A stretch of DNA of 64,000 nucleotides from Azoarcus_F sp048158365 (GCA_048158365.1 JBLLNL010000007.1), one strand, 5' to 3'. Numbered from the stretch's first letter, positions 11,269 to 20,192 are shown. The notes: generated by a model from the letters alone, not told the origin. Numbers and translations: made by a program.

Positions 11269-12213
11269 ATGAGCCTTCCCCAGTCAGTCAGAATCGTAGA
11301 TGTCGGCCCGCGCGATGGCTTGCAGAACGAAAAGCAGCTGGTCGGCGCCGACGTCAAGGTCGAGCTGGTTCGCCGCCTCGCGGATGCCGGCCTGCGCACG
11401 ATCGAGGTCACGTCCTTCGTGTCGCCGAAATGGGTGCCGCAGATGGGCGACAACACGGAGGTGTTGCAGCGCGTGCTCGGTGCCCGCGCTGACGTCGCCA
11501 TCGACTACCCGGTGCTCACGCCCAATCTGAAGGGCTTCGAGGCCGCGCTCGCGGCCGGCGCACGGGAGGTTGCTGTATTCGGTGCCGCATCCGAATCGTT
11601 CAGCCAGAAGAACATCAACTGCTCGATCGCCGAATCGCTCGCACGCTTCCGACCAGTCACCGAAGCCGCGCGCGCGGCGAACGTGAAGGTGCGCGGCTAC
11701 ATCTCGTGCGTGGTCGGCTGTCCTTACGAGGGTGCGGTCGCGCCGCAGAAGGTGGCCGACGTGGCCGCAACCCTGCTCGACATGGGGTGCTACGAGATCT
11801 CGCTCGGCGACACCATCGGGGTCGGCACGCCGGCTAAGGTGCAGCGCATGCTCGACGCGGTGATGGCGCGCGTGCCGGCCGAGCGCCTCGCCGGACACTA
11901 TCACGACACCTACGGCATGGCGGTCGCGAACGTGTTCGCATCGCTGCAGATGGGGGTGGCGGTGTTCGATGCGTCGGTGGCGGGCCTCGGGGGCTGTCCC
12001 TATGCCGCCGGCGCGTCCGGCAATGTCGCCACCGAGGACGTGGTGTGGCTGCTCGACGGACTCGGCATTCAGACCGGCATCGACCTCGATCGACTGGTGG
12101 ATACGGCCGCGTGGATCAGTGGCGAACTCGGACGCGAACCCGCTTCGAGGGTCGCGCGCGCGGTGCTGGCGAAACGGGCGCCGAGGGGCGCGGCTTTGAG
12201 CTGTAAGCCTTAA
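11269..12213 (+). CDS. liuE: Hydroxymethylglutaryl-CoA lyase
   Basis: Splits HMG-CoA into acetyl-CoA and acetoacetate, the last step of leucine degradation. It has 314 residues and a TIM-barrel DRE-TIM fold. Motifs are VDVGPRDGLQNE at the N-terminus, the metal-binding HYHDTYGMA and the signature Cys in GLGGCPYA. The ATG at 11269, 10 bases after the liuD stop, fits the family start. The last codons (LSCKP, stop) lie inside the left arm of the 12198-12350 inverted repeat, so the repeat supplied the present C-terminus. Confidence 0.95.
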   Translation: MSLPQSVRIVDVGPRDGLQNEKQLVGADVKVELVRRLADAGLRTIEVTSFVSPKWVPQMGDNTEVLQRVLGARADVAIDYPVLTPNLKGFEAALAAGAREVAVFGAASESFSQKNINCSIAESLARFRPVTEAARAANVKVRGYISCVVGCPYEGAVAPQKVADVAATLLDMGCYEISLGDTIGVGTPAKVQRMLDAVMARVPAERLAGHYHDTYGMAVANVFASLQMGVAVFDASVAGLGGCPYAAGASGNVATEDVVWLLDGLGIQTGIDLDRLVDTAAWISGELGREPASRVARAVLAKRAPRGAALSCKP

Positions 12214-12350
12214 GCTGTAAGCTGAAAATTATGAGGCGGGGGAACCGATCGGGTCTGCATGGCTCTATCGATCGATTTCAGCCCATCGTTCAACAACCAT
12301 CATCACGCTTTGCTTCAAGCTTAAAGCTTACGGCTTAAAGCTTAAAGCTC
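12198..12350. repeat. AT-rich imperfect inverted repeat built of TAAGCTT/TAAGCTG units
   Basis: Left arm 12198-12224 (units of CTGTAAGC) and right arm 12316-12350 (units of CTTAAAGC) are reverse complements of each other with a few mismatches, around a core of about 90 bp. Each arm is itself an iteration of a short unit. The base composition is far more A+T rich than the neighbours. It covers the end of liuE and reaches 9 bases before the next ATG. Confidence 0.7.
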
Positions 12351-12358
12351 CAAAAAAA

Positions 12359-12565
12359 ATGTCCATCCCTTCCCCCTGCATCAACATCTGCCGCATGAAC
12401 GCGGATACCGGCTACTGTGAAGGCTGTTTCCGCACGCTCGACGAGATTGCCGGCTGGAGCGCCTACGATCACGAGACCCGCCTGTGGATACTCGAAGCGG
12501 TCGAGGCGCGTCGCGTCGACATCCATGGCGTTTCTGCCGGTGCCACGGCCGGAGCGCGTACATGA
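12359..12565 (+). CDS. DUF1289 mini-protein, first of a tandem pair
   Basis: Protein of 68 residues with the DUF1289 pattern: SPCINICRMN (CxxxC), then GYCEGCFRTLDEIAGW (CxxC), likely a small metal-binding knuckle. Function of the family is not established. No usable ribosome site is visible because the inverted repeat and an A-tract directly precede the ATG. It overlaps the next gene by ATGA. Confidence 0.8.
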   Translation: MSIPSPCINICRMNADTGYCEGCFRTLDEIAGWSAYDHETRLWILEAVEARRVDIHGVSAGATAGART

Positions 12566-12747
12566 GCGATCCCCTGTGTGTCGGCGTGTGCATGATCGAC
12601 TGGGATTCGGGCGTCTGTCTCGGCTGCGGGCGCACGCCTGAGGAGATCGACGGCGTGCCGGTCGCACCGGTGAAGCATGACACCAAGCCGAGCGCGCCGC
12701 CGCTGCCGCCCAATGTCGCGGCGCAGGTCGGCGAAGGCACGGAATGA
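12562..12747 (+). CDS. DUF1289-like mini-protein, second of a tandem pair
   Basis: Protein of 61 residues beginning MSDPLCVGVCMID and continuing GVCLGCGRTPEEIDGV, the same CxxxC...CxGC layout as the gene before it, followed by a Pro-rich tail. The start overlaps the previous stop (ATGA) and its end overlaps the next gene's start, so three genes are probably translationally coupled. The two paralogues are diverged, suggesting an old duplication. Confidence 0.75.
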   Translation: MSDPLCVGVCMIDWDSGVCLGCGRTPEEIDGVPVAPVKHDTKPSAPPLPPNVAAQVGEGTE

Positions 12748-13658
12748 CGGCGCGGCTGCCGGACAGCATACGGGTCATCGAGCGCGGCTGGCTGTCCTCC
12801 AACAGCATCCTGCTGTTCGACGGCGGTGACGCGACCGTCATCGACAGCGGTTATCGCACCCGCAGCGACCAGACCGTCGCGCTGGTGCGCGAAGCGCTGG
12901 GCGGGCGCAGATTCGCGCGGCTGATCAACACCCATTCGCACTCGGATCACATCGGCGGCAACGCCGCGTTGCAGCGCGCCTTCGGTTGCAGCATCGCGGT
13001 TCCGCTCGGCATGGCCGACATGATCGCCAACTGGGACGAGGATGCGCTGATGCTGACGATCGCGGAGCAGGTCGGTGAGCGGTTCAGTGCCGACGACCTG
13101 GTCTCGCCTGGCGACTGTGTCGACATGGGCGGCTTCACATGGCAGGCGATCGAGGCGCCGGGTCACGACATGGATGCGCTCGTCTTCTACAATTCCGACC
13201 GGCGTGTGCTGATCTCGGGTGACGCGTTGTGGCGGGACGGATTCGGCATCCTGTTCGCCGACGTGCTCGGCACCGGCGACGGCGTCGGCGAGGCGCGTCG
13301 CACGCTCGAGGCGATCGCGCGCCTGCCGCTGGATATCGTGATTCCGGGGCACGGCGGGGCCTTCACCGACGTGGACGACGCACTCGCGCGGGCCTTCGGC
13401 CGTTTGCGTGCGTTCGAGGAGGATGGCGCGCGCATGGCGCGAAACGCGATCCGCGCCTGCTTCACATTCTCGCTGCTGGACGTGCGCGCGATGCCGCTCG
13501 ACGGACTGGCGGAACATCTCGATACCGTTCCACTCTATCATGAGGCGAACCGGCGCTTTCTCGGACTTTCCCCGGACGCACTGGCACAATGGCTGGTCGC
13601 CGAGCTGATCCGCGCTGGCGTCGCCCGGCGCGAGGGCGCGCTTCTGGTCGCGGCTTGA
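12744..13658 (+). CDS. Metallo-beta-lactamase fold hydrolase
   Basis: MBL-fold protein of 304 residues. The metal motif HSHSDHIGGN (HxHxDH), a downstream GHDMDALVFYNSDRRVLISGDAL (His and Asp ligands) and PGHGG near residue 205 are present. A C-terminal helical region (about 230-300) resembles the winged-helix tail seen in LACTB2-like thioesterase/nuclease members. It may be a thioesterase, glyoxalase or RNase-like enzyme; the substrate cannot be told. It is coupled to the DUF1289 pair. Confidence 0.85.
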   Translation: MTARLPDSIRVIERGWLSSNSILLFDGGDATVIDSGYRTRSDQTVALVREALGGRRFARLINTHSHSDHIGGNAALQRAFGCSIAVPLGMADMIANWDEDALMLTIAEQVGERFSADDLVSPGDCVDMGGFTWQAIEAPGHDMDALVFYNSDRRVLISGDALWRDGFGILFADVLGTGDGVGEARRTLEAIARLPLDIVIPGHGGAFTDVDDALARAFGRLRAFEEDGARMARNAIRACFTFSLLDVRAMPLDGLAEHLDTVPLYHEANRRFLGLSPDALAQWLVAELIRAGVARREGALLVAA

Positions 13659-13754
13659 AGGGCGTGGCCGCGTGGATCGGTCGCACTGAGCCTGTTCGCT
13701 CGCCAGGACTTTGGCGATAATCCCGATTCATCACCCGTTGCGGAGCAAGGTCTC

Positions 13755-14633
13755 ATGCAGTTTGTCCTGATCAGTGGCTTGTCGGGTTCCGGCAAGAGTA
13801 TCGCGCTGAACGTGCTCGAGGACGCGGGTTACTACGTGGTCGACAATCTGCCGGCGACGCTGCTGCCGCAGCTGATCACGCATCTTCGCGGCAGCGGCTA
13901 CAAGCGGATCGCGGTGGCGGTCGACGTGCGCTCCGGTGTGAGCATCGCTGCGCTGCCGCAGCAGGTCGAGACGCTGCGCGGCATGGTCGAGGATCTGCGC
14001 CTGCTGTTCCTGAATGCGCGTGACGATGCCTTGATCGCACGGTTTTCCGAGACGCGCCGCCGTCATCCGCTGGCCAGCGAGACGGTGTCGCTGGCGGAGG
14101 CCATCCATATCGAACGCGACGCGCTGGCGTCGATCGCCGAACTCGGGCACAACATCGACACCAGCGACCTGCATCCGAACACGCTGCGCGGCTGGGTCAA
14201 GGACTTCCTGCACGTGGCCGCGGCCGAAGGACTGACATTGATGTTCCAGTCCTTCGGATTCAAGTACGGCATTCCGCTGGATGCCGACATCGTGTTTGAT
14301 GTGCGCTGTCTGCCCAATCCGCACTACGACCCGCGGCTGCGGCCCCTGACCGGCAGCGACCAGCCGGTGATCGACTTCCTGAAGCGGATTCCCGAGGTCG
14401 GGCGCATGTCGGAGGACATACGCCGCTTCATCGCGACCTGGCTGCCGACCTATGCCCGCGACAATCGCAGCTATCTGACGGTCGCGATCGGATGCACGGG
14501 CGGGCAGCATCGATCGGTGTACATCGCGGAATGGCTGGCCGAACGCTTTCGCGACAATGCGCGCGTGCTGCTGCGGCATCGATCCGCGTCGCGGCGCAAG
14601 GCCGATCGCGAAGCGATTGAATCGTCCGTCTGA
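13755..14633 (+). CDS. rapZ: RNase adapter protein RapZ
   Basis: P-loop protein of 292 residues, the usual size. Walker A is GLSGSGKS at residues 8-15. The conserved C-terminal half includes SFGFKYGIPLDADIVFDVRCLPNPHY and IGCTGGQHRSVYIAEWLAE, and the basic tail SRRKADREAIES resembles the RNA-binding end. In enterobacteria RapZ directs RNase E to the GlmZ sRNA; in other proteobacteria the role is less clear. A GATAAT box about 40 bp upstream may be its promoter. Confidence 0.95.
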   Translation: MQFVLISGLSGSGKSIALNVLEDAGYYVVDNLPATLLPQLITHLRGSGYKRIAVAVDVRSGVSIAALPQQVETLRGMVEDLRLLFLNARDDALIARFSETRRRHPLASETVSLAEAIHIERDALASIAELGHNIDTSDLHPNTLRGWVKDFLHVAAAEGLTLMFQSFGFKYGIPLDADIVFDVRCLPNPHYDPRLRPLTGSDQPVIDFLKRIPEVGRMSEDIRRFIATWLPTYARDNRSYLTVAIGCTGGQHRSVYIAEWLAERFRDNARVLLRHRSASRRKADREAIESSV

Positions 14634-15025
14634 TGCTGCGTGGCGGGCTGCGGTCCTGGCTGGCGCTGGTCCGGCCGGGCGACGTTCTGACACTGGTGGT
14701 CGCAATCACGGTGTGTCTTTCGTCGGTGCTGATGCTGTGGCGCGGCGGCGCGCCGGACAAGGCCATCGTGCGGGCCGGCGGCCTGGTGTTCGCGGAGGCG
14801 GCATTGTCGCGGCCGCAGATCATCGAGGTGCCCGGCCCGCTCGGAATCACCCTGGTCGAGATCGAACCGGGTCGGGCGCGGGTCATGTCCGACCCCGGTC
14901 CGCGGCAGTATTGCGTGCGCCAAGGCTGGCTGACCCGTTCCGGCGCGGCGGCGATCTGCGCCCCGAACCAGGTCAGCCTGACGCTGGCGGGCGGCTCTTC
15001 CGACTATGACTCCCTCCACTATTGA
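14633..15025 (+). CDS. NusG domain II-containing protein
   Basis: Protein of 130 residues with one N-terminal membrane segment (about 17-38) followed by a small beta-rich domain. It includes VPGPLGITLVEIEPGRARVMSDPGPRQYCVRQGWLTRSGAAAICAPNQV, the layout of NusG-II (KOW-like) membrane proteins. Partners of this family occur next to Gx transporters, as here. Start overlaps the rapZ stop by one base. Exact function unknown. Confidence 0.8.
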   Translation: MLRGGLRSWLALVRPGDVLTLVVAITVCLSSVLMLWRGGAPDKAIVRAGGLVFAEAALSRPQIIEVPGPLGITLVEIEPGRARVMSDPGPRQYCVRQGWLTRSGAAAICAPNQVSLTLAGGSSDYDSLHY

Positions 15026-15563
15026 GATCCAGCCGACGCGCGACGATGCGCGCATCGCCCGGCTGGCGGCCGCGGCGATCGTGCTGTCGGTAGCCGAGGC
15101 CGCGATCCCGCTGCCATTGCCGGGCGTGAAACCGGGGCTGGCCAACATTGTGATCCTGATCGTGCTGTTGCGCTGGGGCTGGCGGGATGCGGTGTGGGTC
15201 GCGCTGCTGCGGGTCTTCGCCGGCAGCCTGCTGCTGGGTCAGTTCTTCGCCCCGGGCTTCTTTCTGGCGCTGTCCGGGTCCGTGACCAGTCTCGCGATGC
15301 TGGGCGTGGCGATGCACCTGCCCCGGCGCTGGTTTGGTCCGGTCAGCCTGAGTATTCTGGCCGCCTTCGCGCACATCGGCGGGCAGCTGATCCTGGCGAG
15401 GCTATGGCTGGTGCCGCATGACGGCGTGTTCTACCTGGTGCCGGTGTTCGCGCTGGCCGCGACCGTGTTCGGTCTGGTCAATGGTCTGGTGGCGGCCCGT
15501 CTGCTGCGCGACATGCCCGACGGCGACGCGCCATTGCAGCGGGGTTCGTCCAGCGCGGACTGA
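15006..15563 (+). CDS. Gx transporter family membrane protein
   Basis: Integral membrane protein of 185 residues with about five hydrophobic segments. The start AAIPLPLPGVKPGLANIVILI is typical of the Gx family, sometimes labelled heptaprenyl diphosphate synthase component I. It overlaps the upstream NusG-II gene by 20 bases. Such pairs occur in loci for electron transport or flavin handling; here no ApbE-like gene is nearby, so the role stays open. Confidence 0.82.
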   Translation: MTPSTIEIQPTRDDARIARLAAAAIVLSVAEAAIPLPLPGVKPGLANIVILIVLLRWGWRDAVWVALLRVFAGSLLLGQFFAPGFFLALSGSVTSLAMLGVAMHLPRRWFGPVSLSILAAFAHIGGQLILARLWLVPHDGVFYLVPVFALAATVFGLVNGLVAARLLRDMPDGDAPLQRGSSSAD

Positions 15564-15642
15564 GCCCGGCTTCTTTTGCGGGAACGGTGCTCGACTGGCA
15601 GGGTCCAGCGGAGGCCTGCACACCGAACGGAGCGTCCGCGCG

Positions 15643-16230
15643 ATGAATGACAAGAGATGGCTGCCGTCATGGTTGATCGCCGTGGTCGCACTGTGCGCCA
15701 CGTCGGTGGGCGCGTTGGACGGGGCGTCGGACGAGCGGGTGTTCGAGCTGTTGCGCGAAGGCGGAAACGTCGTGCTGGTGCGACATGCGACGACCGTCCC
15801 CGGCATCGGCGACCCGCCGGGCTTCGACCTTGCCGATTGCGCCACGCAGCGCAATCTGTCGGATGCCGGTCGGGCCGCATCCCGGCGCCTCGGCAACCGG
15901 CTCCGGGATGCGGACGTGCCGATCGCCGCGGTCCGCTCGAGCGCGTGGTGCCGCTGCTTGGAAACCGCCACGCTCGCGTTCGCGCCCGATCTCCCGGTCG
16001 AGGTCTGGGCGCCGCTGAACTCCTTCTTCGCCGGCCAGGGCGATCGCGAAAGCCAGACCCGCGCGGCCCTGGCCGCGCTTCGTGATCTTCCGCCGCAGGC
16101 CAACTGGGTGTGGGTTACCCATCAGGTGAACATCACGGCGCTGACCGGGACTTCGGTCGCGATGGGTGAAGTGCTGGTGACGCGACCGGCTGACGGCAGG
16201 CTACAGGTGCTGGCGCGCTGGCGCCCATGA
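15643..16230 (+). CDS. Exported histidine phosphatase-family protein
   Basis: Protein of 195 residues. An N-terminal signal peptide (WLIAVVALCATSVGA) predicts export. The phosphohistidine motif is LVRHATT, the second catalytic His is in WVTHQVNITALTG, and SSAWCRCLETA fits the phosphoglycerate mutase-like fold. The ATG at 15643 was chosen to place the signal peptide at the N-terminus; a longer frame upstream overlaps the transporter gene. Probably a periplasmic phosphatase of unknown substrate. Confidence 0.85.
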   Translation: MNDKRWLPSWLIAVVALCATSVGALDGASDERVFELLREGGNVVLVRHATTVPGIGDPPGFDLADCATQRNLSDAGRAASRRLGNRLRDADVPIAAVRSSAWCRCLETATLAFAPDLPVEVWAPLNSFFAGQGDRESQTRAALAALRDLPPQANWVWVTHQVNITALTGTSVAMGEVLVTRPADGRLQVLARWRP

Positions 16231-16260
16231 CGGTCTGCGGGTCGAACGGACGTCGCCAAG

Positions 16261-16302
16261 ACCCATCCCCCTCCTGACTTCCGCCCTTGCGTGAAGGGGG
16301 AG
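16261..16302. repeat. Half copy of the palindromic intergenic repeat
   Basis: ACCCATCCCCCTCCTGAC followed by CCCTTGCGTGAAGGGGGAGG matches half of the unit at 8951-9049. It lies between two convergent genes and may help terminate them. Confidence 0.55.
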
Positions 16303-16380
16303 GAACCGCGCCGACACGGGCCTCTCACTGCGGTTTTCCGGTCATGACAGAAGTCAGGGGCTATCGCACGGTCGAGCGTG

Positions 16381-17244
16381 TCAGACGTGGGTGTCCAGCC
16401 AGCCGAGCAGGCGATTCCAGCCGTCGGCAGCCTCCTCGGCCCGATAGCTCGGACGGTAGTCGGCGTGGAAAGCATGCGGGGCGTCCGGATAGAGCACGAT
16501 GTCGCTCGGCTTGTCGGCGCGACGCAGTTCGTCGCGCATCATCTCCACGTCGGCGACCGGAATGCCCTGGTCCTGTCCGCCGTACAGGCCCAGTACCGGC
16601 GCATGCAGTTCTGCCGCGATGTCGACCGGATGCTGCGGCTGAAGGTCGGTCGGCGCGCCGTCCAGGCGGCCATACCAGGCGACGCCCGCCCTGAGCCCCG
16701 GATTGTGCGCGGCATACAGCCACGTGATGCGGCCACCCCAGCAGAATCCGGTGATCGCCAGCCGGTTCGGATCTCCGCCGTTGGCCGCCGCCCAGGCCGC
16801 GGCCGCATCGAGATCGGCCATCACCTGGGCGTCCGGCACCTTGGACACGATGCCCTGCAGGATCTCGCCGACACTTTCCATCGTCGCCGGGTCGCCCTGG
16901 CGAAAGAACAGTTGGGGCGCGAGCGCCAGATAACCCGCCTGGGCCAGGCGCCGACTGACGTCCTTGATGTATTCGTGCACGCCGAAGATCTCCTGCACCA
17001 CCAGCACGACCGGCAGGTCGCCACCGCCTTCTGGCTTTGCGAAGTACACCGGCAGCGAGTCGCCGTCGACATCGATCGTGGTTTCGCCCGTCGTCAGCCC
17101 GGCAGTGTCGGTGGTGACGACCGATTGGGCCTGTACCGGCTGCACCGCCAGCGCGAAACCGGTCGCGGCAAGCGTCGCGACGAAGGCGCGACGGTCGAGT
17201 TTCGCCGCGGGCAGCAGGCTGTCGAATTCGGCGGTGGTGTTCAT
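16381..17244 (-). CDS. Dienelactone hydrolase family protein with Tat-type signal
   Basis: Alpha/beta hydrolase of 287 residues. The N-terminus has LDRRAFVATLAATGFALA, a twin-arginine export signal with a hydrophobic core ending near QAQ. The nucleophile elbow is GFCWGGR (Cys, as in dienelactone hydrolase), the acid is in GLYGGQDQGIP and the His in PHAFHADY. Family enzymes open lactone rings or hydrolyse small esters. Periplasmic location is inferred from the signal. It is monocistronic and convergent with the phosphatase gene. Confidence 0.88.
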   Translation of the reverse strand: MNTTAEFDSLLPAAKLDRRAFVATLAATGFALAVQPVQAQSVVTTDTAGLTTGETTIDVDGDSLPVYFAKPEGGGDLPVVLVVQEIFGVHEYIKDVSRRLAQAGYLALAPQLFFRQGDPATMESVGEILQGIVSKVPDAQVMADLDAAAAWAAANGGDPNRLAITGFCWGGRITWLYAAHNPGLRAGVAWYGRLDGAPTDLQPQHPVDIAAELHAPVLGLYGGQDQGIPVADVEMMRDELRRADKPSDIVLYPDAPHAFHADYRPSYRAEEAADGWNRLLGWLDTHV

Positions 17245-17386
17245 GGCTAGGGTCTCCTGTATTCTTGTAAGGGATTCGGGCTTAGTGTTTCGGGCGTGTA
17301 TCGCACCCTGCGAATGATGCGCGCCTCTCGGCAGACTCGTGACCGTCGCCGATGTTCCCGTCGCCGCGATGTCCCGGGAGCCGATC

Positions 17387-17638
17387 TCAGCCCTCGGCCT
17401 TCAGTGTCTTGCGCAGACGAATGCCTTTTTTGCGCTGTTCGATCAGGATCTGCAGCTTCAACTCGAGGCCGGCCCGTTTGTCGGTATCTGCCTCGTCGTC
17501 GAGCTGCCGCTGAAGCGCCTGCTGCTGCGCCTTCATCTGCCTCAGCAGGTTCTTGAGCTTGTCGCGCTTCTCGTGCTGACGCCGACGGTCGGCCGACAGC
17601 AGGTCTCCGAGCCTGTCGATGAGTTTAGTGATCTTCAT
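17387..17638 (-). CDS. Small coiled-coil protein downstream of the Na/Pi transporter
   Basis: Protein of 83 residues beginning MKITKLIDRLGDLL. It is almost entirely charged and helical with heptad-like spacing (KLKNLLRQMKAQQQALQRQL), so probably a coiled coil. The start overlaps the transporter's 3' end by 14 bases, so the two are co-transcribed and probably coupled. I do not recognise a family; a regulatory or assembly partner of the transporter is a guess. Confidence 0.65.
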   Translation of the reverse strand: MKITKLIDRLGDLLSADRRRQHEKRDKLKNLLRQMKAQQQALQRQLDDEADTDKRAGLELKLQILIEQRKKGIRLRKTLKAEG

Positions 17639-19460
17639 GGGGGCTGACCTCGGGGTGTGTGCGCTGTTGTCCGGATGCGGCGAGCAGCGCGGCGATCTCG
17701 TGATTCTCCAGACGCAGTGCGCGGTCGATCTCGTGGCCAAGCCTTTCGAACGGCATGAACACGACCTTGGCCATCGCCAACAGATTGCTCGCGATATCGT
17801 GTGCATAGGCATTGTCGTTCATCAGCGAAGTGGCGGTTTCGGCACTGATGCGCTTCTCCCGGATCAAGCTGTCCAGCGTGCCATTGCCGACGATGTCATG
17901 GGTCTCAAGACCGGCGCGCAGGACGTCCAGTGTCAGCGTCGGATTGGCATCCGGGTCGATGGACAATTTGTGCAGTTCGTTCAGCAACAACGCCAGATTC
18001 TGGCGGATTGCGACATATTCCCGGCGCAGGTGCGGGTTGGGCGACATCAGGAAGCGGACCAGATTCTTCTGCAAGTGCTTGAGGTCCTTCAGCGCCTCGA
18101 CCAGTTGCTGGCTGGCCGCGCGCAGGATGAAGGCCTGGCGGGACTGCACTTCGTTCGTCCGGGTGCGGGCGAGAAAGTCCAGAATGCTGCCGTGCAGGGG
18201 TTTCACGCGCCGCTGATAGTAGTCGTCCACGTCGATCGACCTGACCCGCTCCGGCGGGTTGGCCAGCCCTTCGAGCGACTCGCCCTTGCGAAGGCGACCC
18301 GGGTCGATATGCAGGACCAGGGCCATGATGTCGAAGACGTTGCCGAACAAATGCCGTATCTCCTTGCGGGCGGCTTCCAGCGCGGCGTCGGGCATCTCGA
18401 TCATCGAATCGTTGATGAACTGGGGACTGGAGACTTTACGCGGCTTCGGTTTCAGATATGTTTCAAGCAGCCGGACCAGTCGCTCGGTGAACGGCATCAC
18501 CAGAAGGATGCCGGCCATGTTGAACAGCGAGTGGAACAGCGCGAGCTTGAGCGTGTGATCGTCTGCCGCGATGCCCAGCCAGGCGCTGCCGACCTCGACC
18601 GCCTGTTCGAACTGGCCGATGAAGAACAATGCGACGAGTCCGGTGGTGACATTGAAGATCAGATGCGCGGCCGCGAGCCGCCTGCCTTCGATGTTCGCGC
18701 TGATCGAGCCGATCAGCGCCGTGATCGTCGTGCCGACGTTGGCTCCGATCGACAGCGCGAGCGCGTTCTCGTAGGTGATCTGCTGTGCTGCGAGCGCGGT
18801 GATGATCAGCACCATGGTCGCGTGACTGGACTGCATCACCACCGTCGCGAACATGCCGATCAGGGTGAACAGCAGCAGACCCTTCAGGCCCGACACTGCG
18901 TACTCGGCGAGGTCGATGGTCTGGCCGAAGGTCTCGAACCCGGTCTTCATGTAGTGAATGCCGAGGAACAGGAAACCGAGGCCGGCCAGCACGTATCCGA
19001 CGCCCTTCAGCGATTTCGAGCTGTTGAACATCAGCACGACGCCGAACACCAGCATCGGCATCGCGTATGCGGCGATGTCCACCTTCAGGCCGAAACCGGC
19101 GACCAGCCACGCACCCGTGGTCGACCCGAGGTTGGCGCCGAAGATGATGCCGATGCCCTGCGCCAGTCCGAGCAGACCGGCGCTCAGGAACGAGATCGTG
19201 ATCACCGACACCAGCGAGCTCGACTGCATCAAGGTCGTGGATACGACGCCGAACAGGAAACTCTTCCACAGCCGGTCGGTGGTCCGCTGCAGCAGGCGTT
19301 CGAGGGTGCCGCCGGTGAAGGCCTTGAAGCCCTCCTCCAGAGACATCATTCCGAACAGAAAGATCGCGACGCCGGCTACGATCTCCTTGAAGTCGGCGCT
19401 GACCCAGAAGCCGTAGCTCAGCAGCAGGAACGCGGTGGCGAGCAGCAGGATTCTCGACAT
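17625..19460 (-). CDS. Na/Pi cotransporter family protein with C-terminal PhoU-like domain
   Basis: Protein of 611 residues. The N-terminal half holds two inverted membrane repeats, each with the QSS signature of NptA-type transporters: TLMQSSSLVSVITIS...GANLGSTTGAW and VVMQSSHATMVLI...GANVGTTITALIG. The C-terminal 200 residues are helical and resemble PhoU. E. coli YjbB has the same layout and exports phosphate. The direction of transport cannot be read from sequence. Followed by the small coiled-coil gene. Confidence 0.9.
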   Translation of the reverse strand: MSRILLLATAFLLLSYGFWVSADFKEIVAGVAIFLFGMMSLEEGFKAFTGGTLERLLQRTTDRLWKSFLFGVVSTTLMQSSSLVSVITISFLSAGLLGLAQGIGIIFGANLGSTTGAWLVAGFGLKVDIAAYAMPMLVFGVVLMFNSSKSLKGVGYVLAGLGFLFLGIHYMKTGFETFGQTIDLAEYAVSGLKGLLLFTLIGMFATVVMQSSHATMVLIITALAAQQITYENALALSIGANVGTTITALIGSISANIEGRRLAAAHLIFNVTTGLVALFFIGQFEQAVEVGSAWLGIAADDHTLKLALFHSLFNMAGILLVMPFTERLVRLLETYLKPKPRKVSSPQFINDSMIEMPDAALEAARKEIRHLFGNVFDIMALVLHIDPGRLRKGESLEGLANPPERVRSIDVDDYYQRRVKPLHGSILDFLARTRTNEVQSRQAFILRAASQQLVEALKDLKHLQKNLVRFLMSPNPHLRREYVAIRQNLALLLNELHKLSIDPDANPTLTLDVLRAGLETHDIVGNGTLDSLIREKRISAETATSLMNDNAYAHDIASNLLAMAKVVFMPFERLGHEIDRALRLENHEIAALLAASGQQRTHPEVSPHEDH

Positions 19461-19568
19461 ACGAGTGGAAAGCCTCCTTCGATGCGCTCATCTCACTGTA
19501 GGGATGTGTCTGCGAGCGTTCTGATGGCATCATGGGCGAACACACACCATGAAACAAGGAGCGCGTGG

Positions 19569-20150
19569 ATGACACTACCGCAGATCAGTCGATTCCCGGT
19601 TCCGGCGCTGGACAGGCTGCCGGACGATGTCCGCGACAAGATCCTCGCGGTGCAGGAGAAGAACGGCTTCGTGCCGAACGTGTTCCTGGCGCTGGCGCAT
19701 CGCCCGGAGGAGTTTCGCGCGTTCTTCGCGTATCACGATGCGTTGATGGAGAAGAACGAGGGCCTCACCAAGGCCGAACGGGAGATGATCGTCGTCGCGA
19801 CCTCGGGGGCGAACGACTGCCTGTATTGCGTGGTCGCGCATGGTGCGATCCTGCGGGTGCGTGCGAAGAATCCGCGCGTGGCGGACCAGGTCGCGACGAA
19901 CTACCGCAAGGCCGAGGTCACGCCGCGCCAGCGCGCGATGCTGGACTTCGCGATGAAGGTCGCGTTGCGCGCGGCCGAGGTCGAGGAGGCCGACTACGCG
20001 CGGCTGCGCGAGCACGGCTTCTCGGACGACGACGCGTGGGACATCGGTGCGATCGCGGCCTTTTTCGCGATGAGCAACCGGCTGGCCAACATGAGCAGCA
20101 TGCGTCCGAACGAGGAGTTCTACCTGATGGGCCGGCTGCCCAAGACCTGA
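19569..20150 (+). CDS. AhpD-like peroxidase-related protein
   Basis: Protein of 193 residues, all helical, with the alkylhydroperoxidase core NDCLYCVVAHGAILR (CxxC plus His) and the uncharacterised peroxidase-related C-terminus DIGAIAAFFAMSNRLANM. It probably handles peroxide or thiol redox, like AhpD/carboxymuconolactone decarboxylase relatives. ATG at 19569 follows AAGGAGCG. It diverges from the Na/Pi transporter. Confidence 0.88.
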   Translation: MTLPQISRFPVPALDRLPDDVRDKILAVQEKNGFVPNVFLALAHRPEEFRAFFAYHDALMEKNEGLTKAEREMIVVATSGANDCLYCVVAHGAILRVRAKNPRVADQVATNYRKAEVTPRQRAMLDFAMKVALRAAEVEEADYARLREHGFSDDDAWDIGAIAAFFAMSNRLANMSSMRPNEEFYLMGRLPKT

Positions 20151-20192
20151 GGCCGGCGCGCCCGCATCGCCCGCCGCGCCTTAGTGGGCGGG

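Noticed and set aside
17619..20150. 843-codon plus-strand frame
   Set aside because: It mostly runs antisense to the Na/Pi transporter; only the last 194 codons (from 19569) are a real gene.
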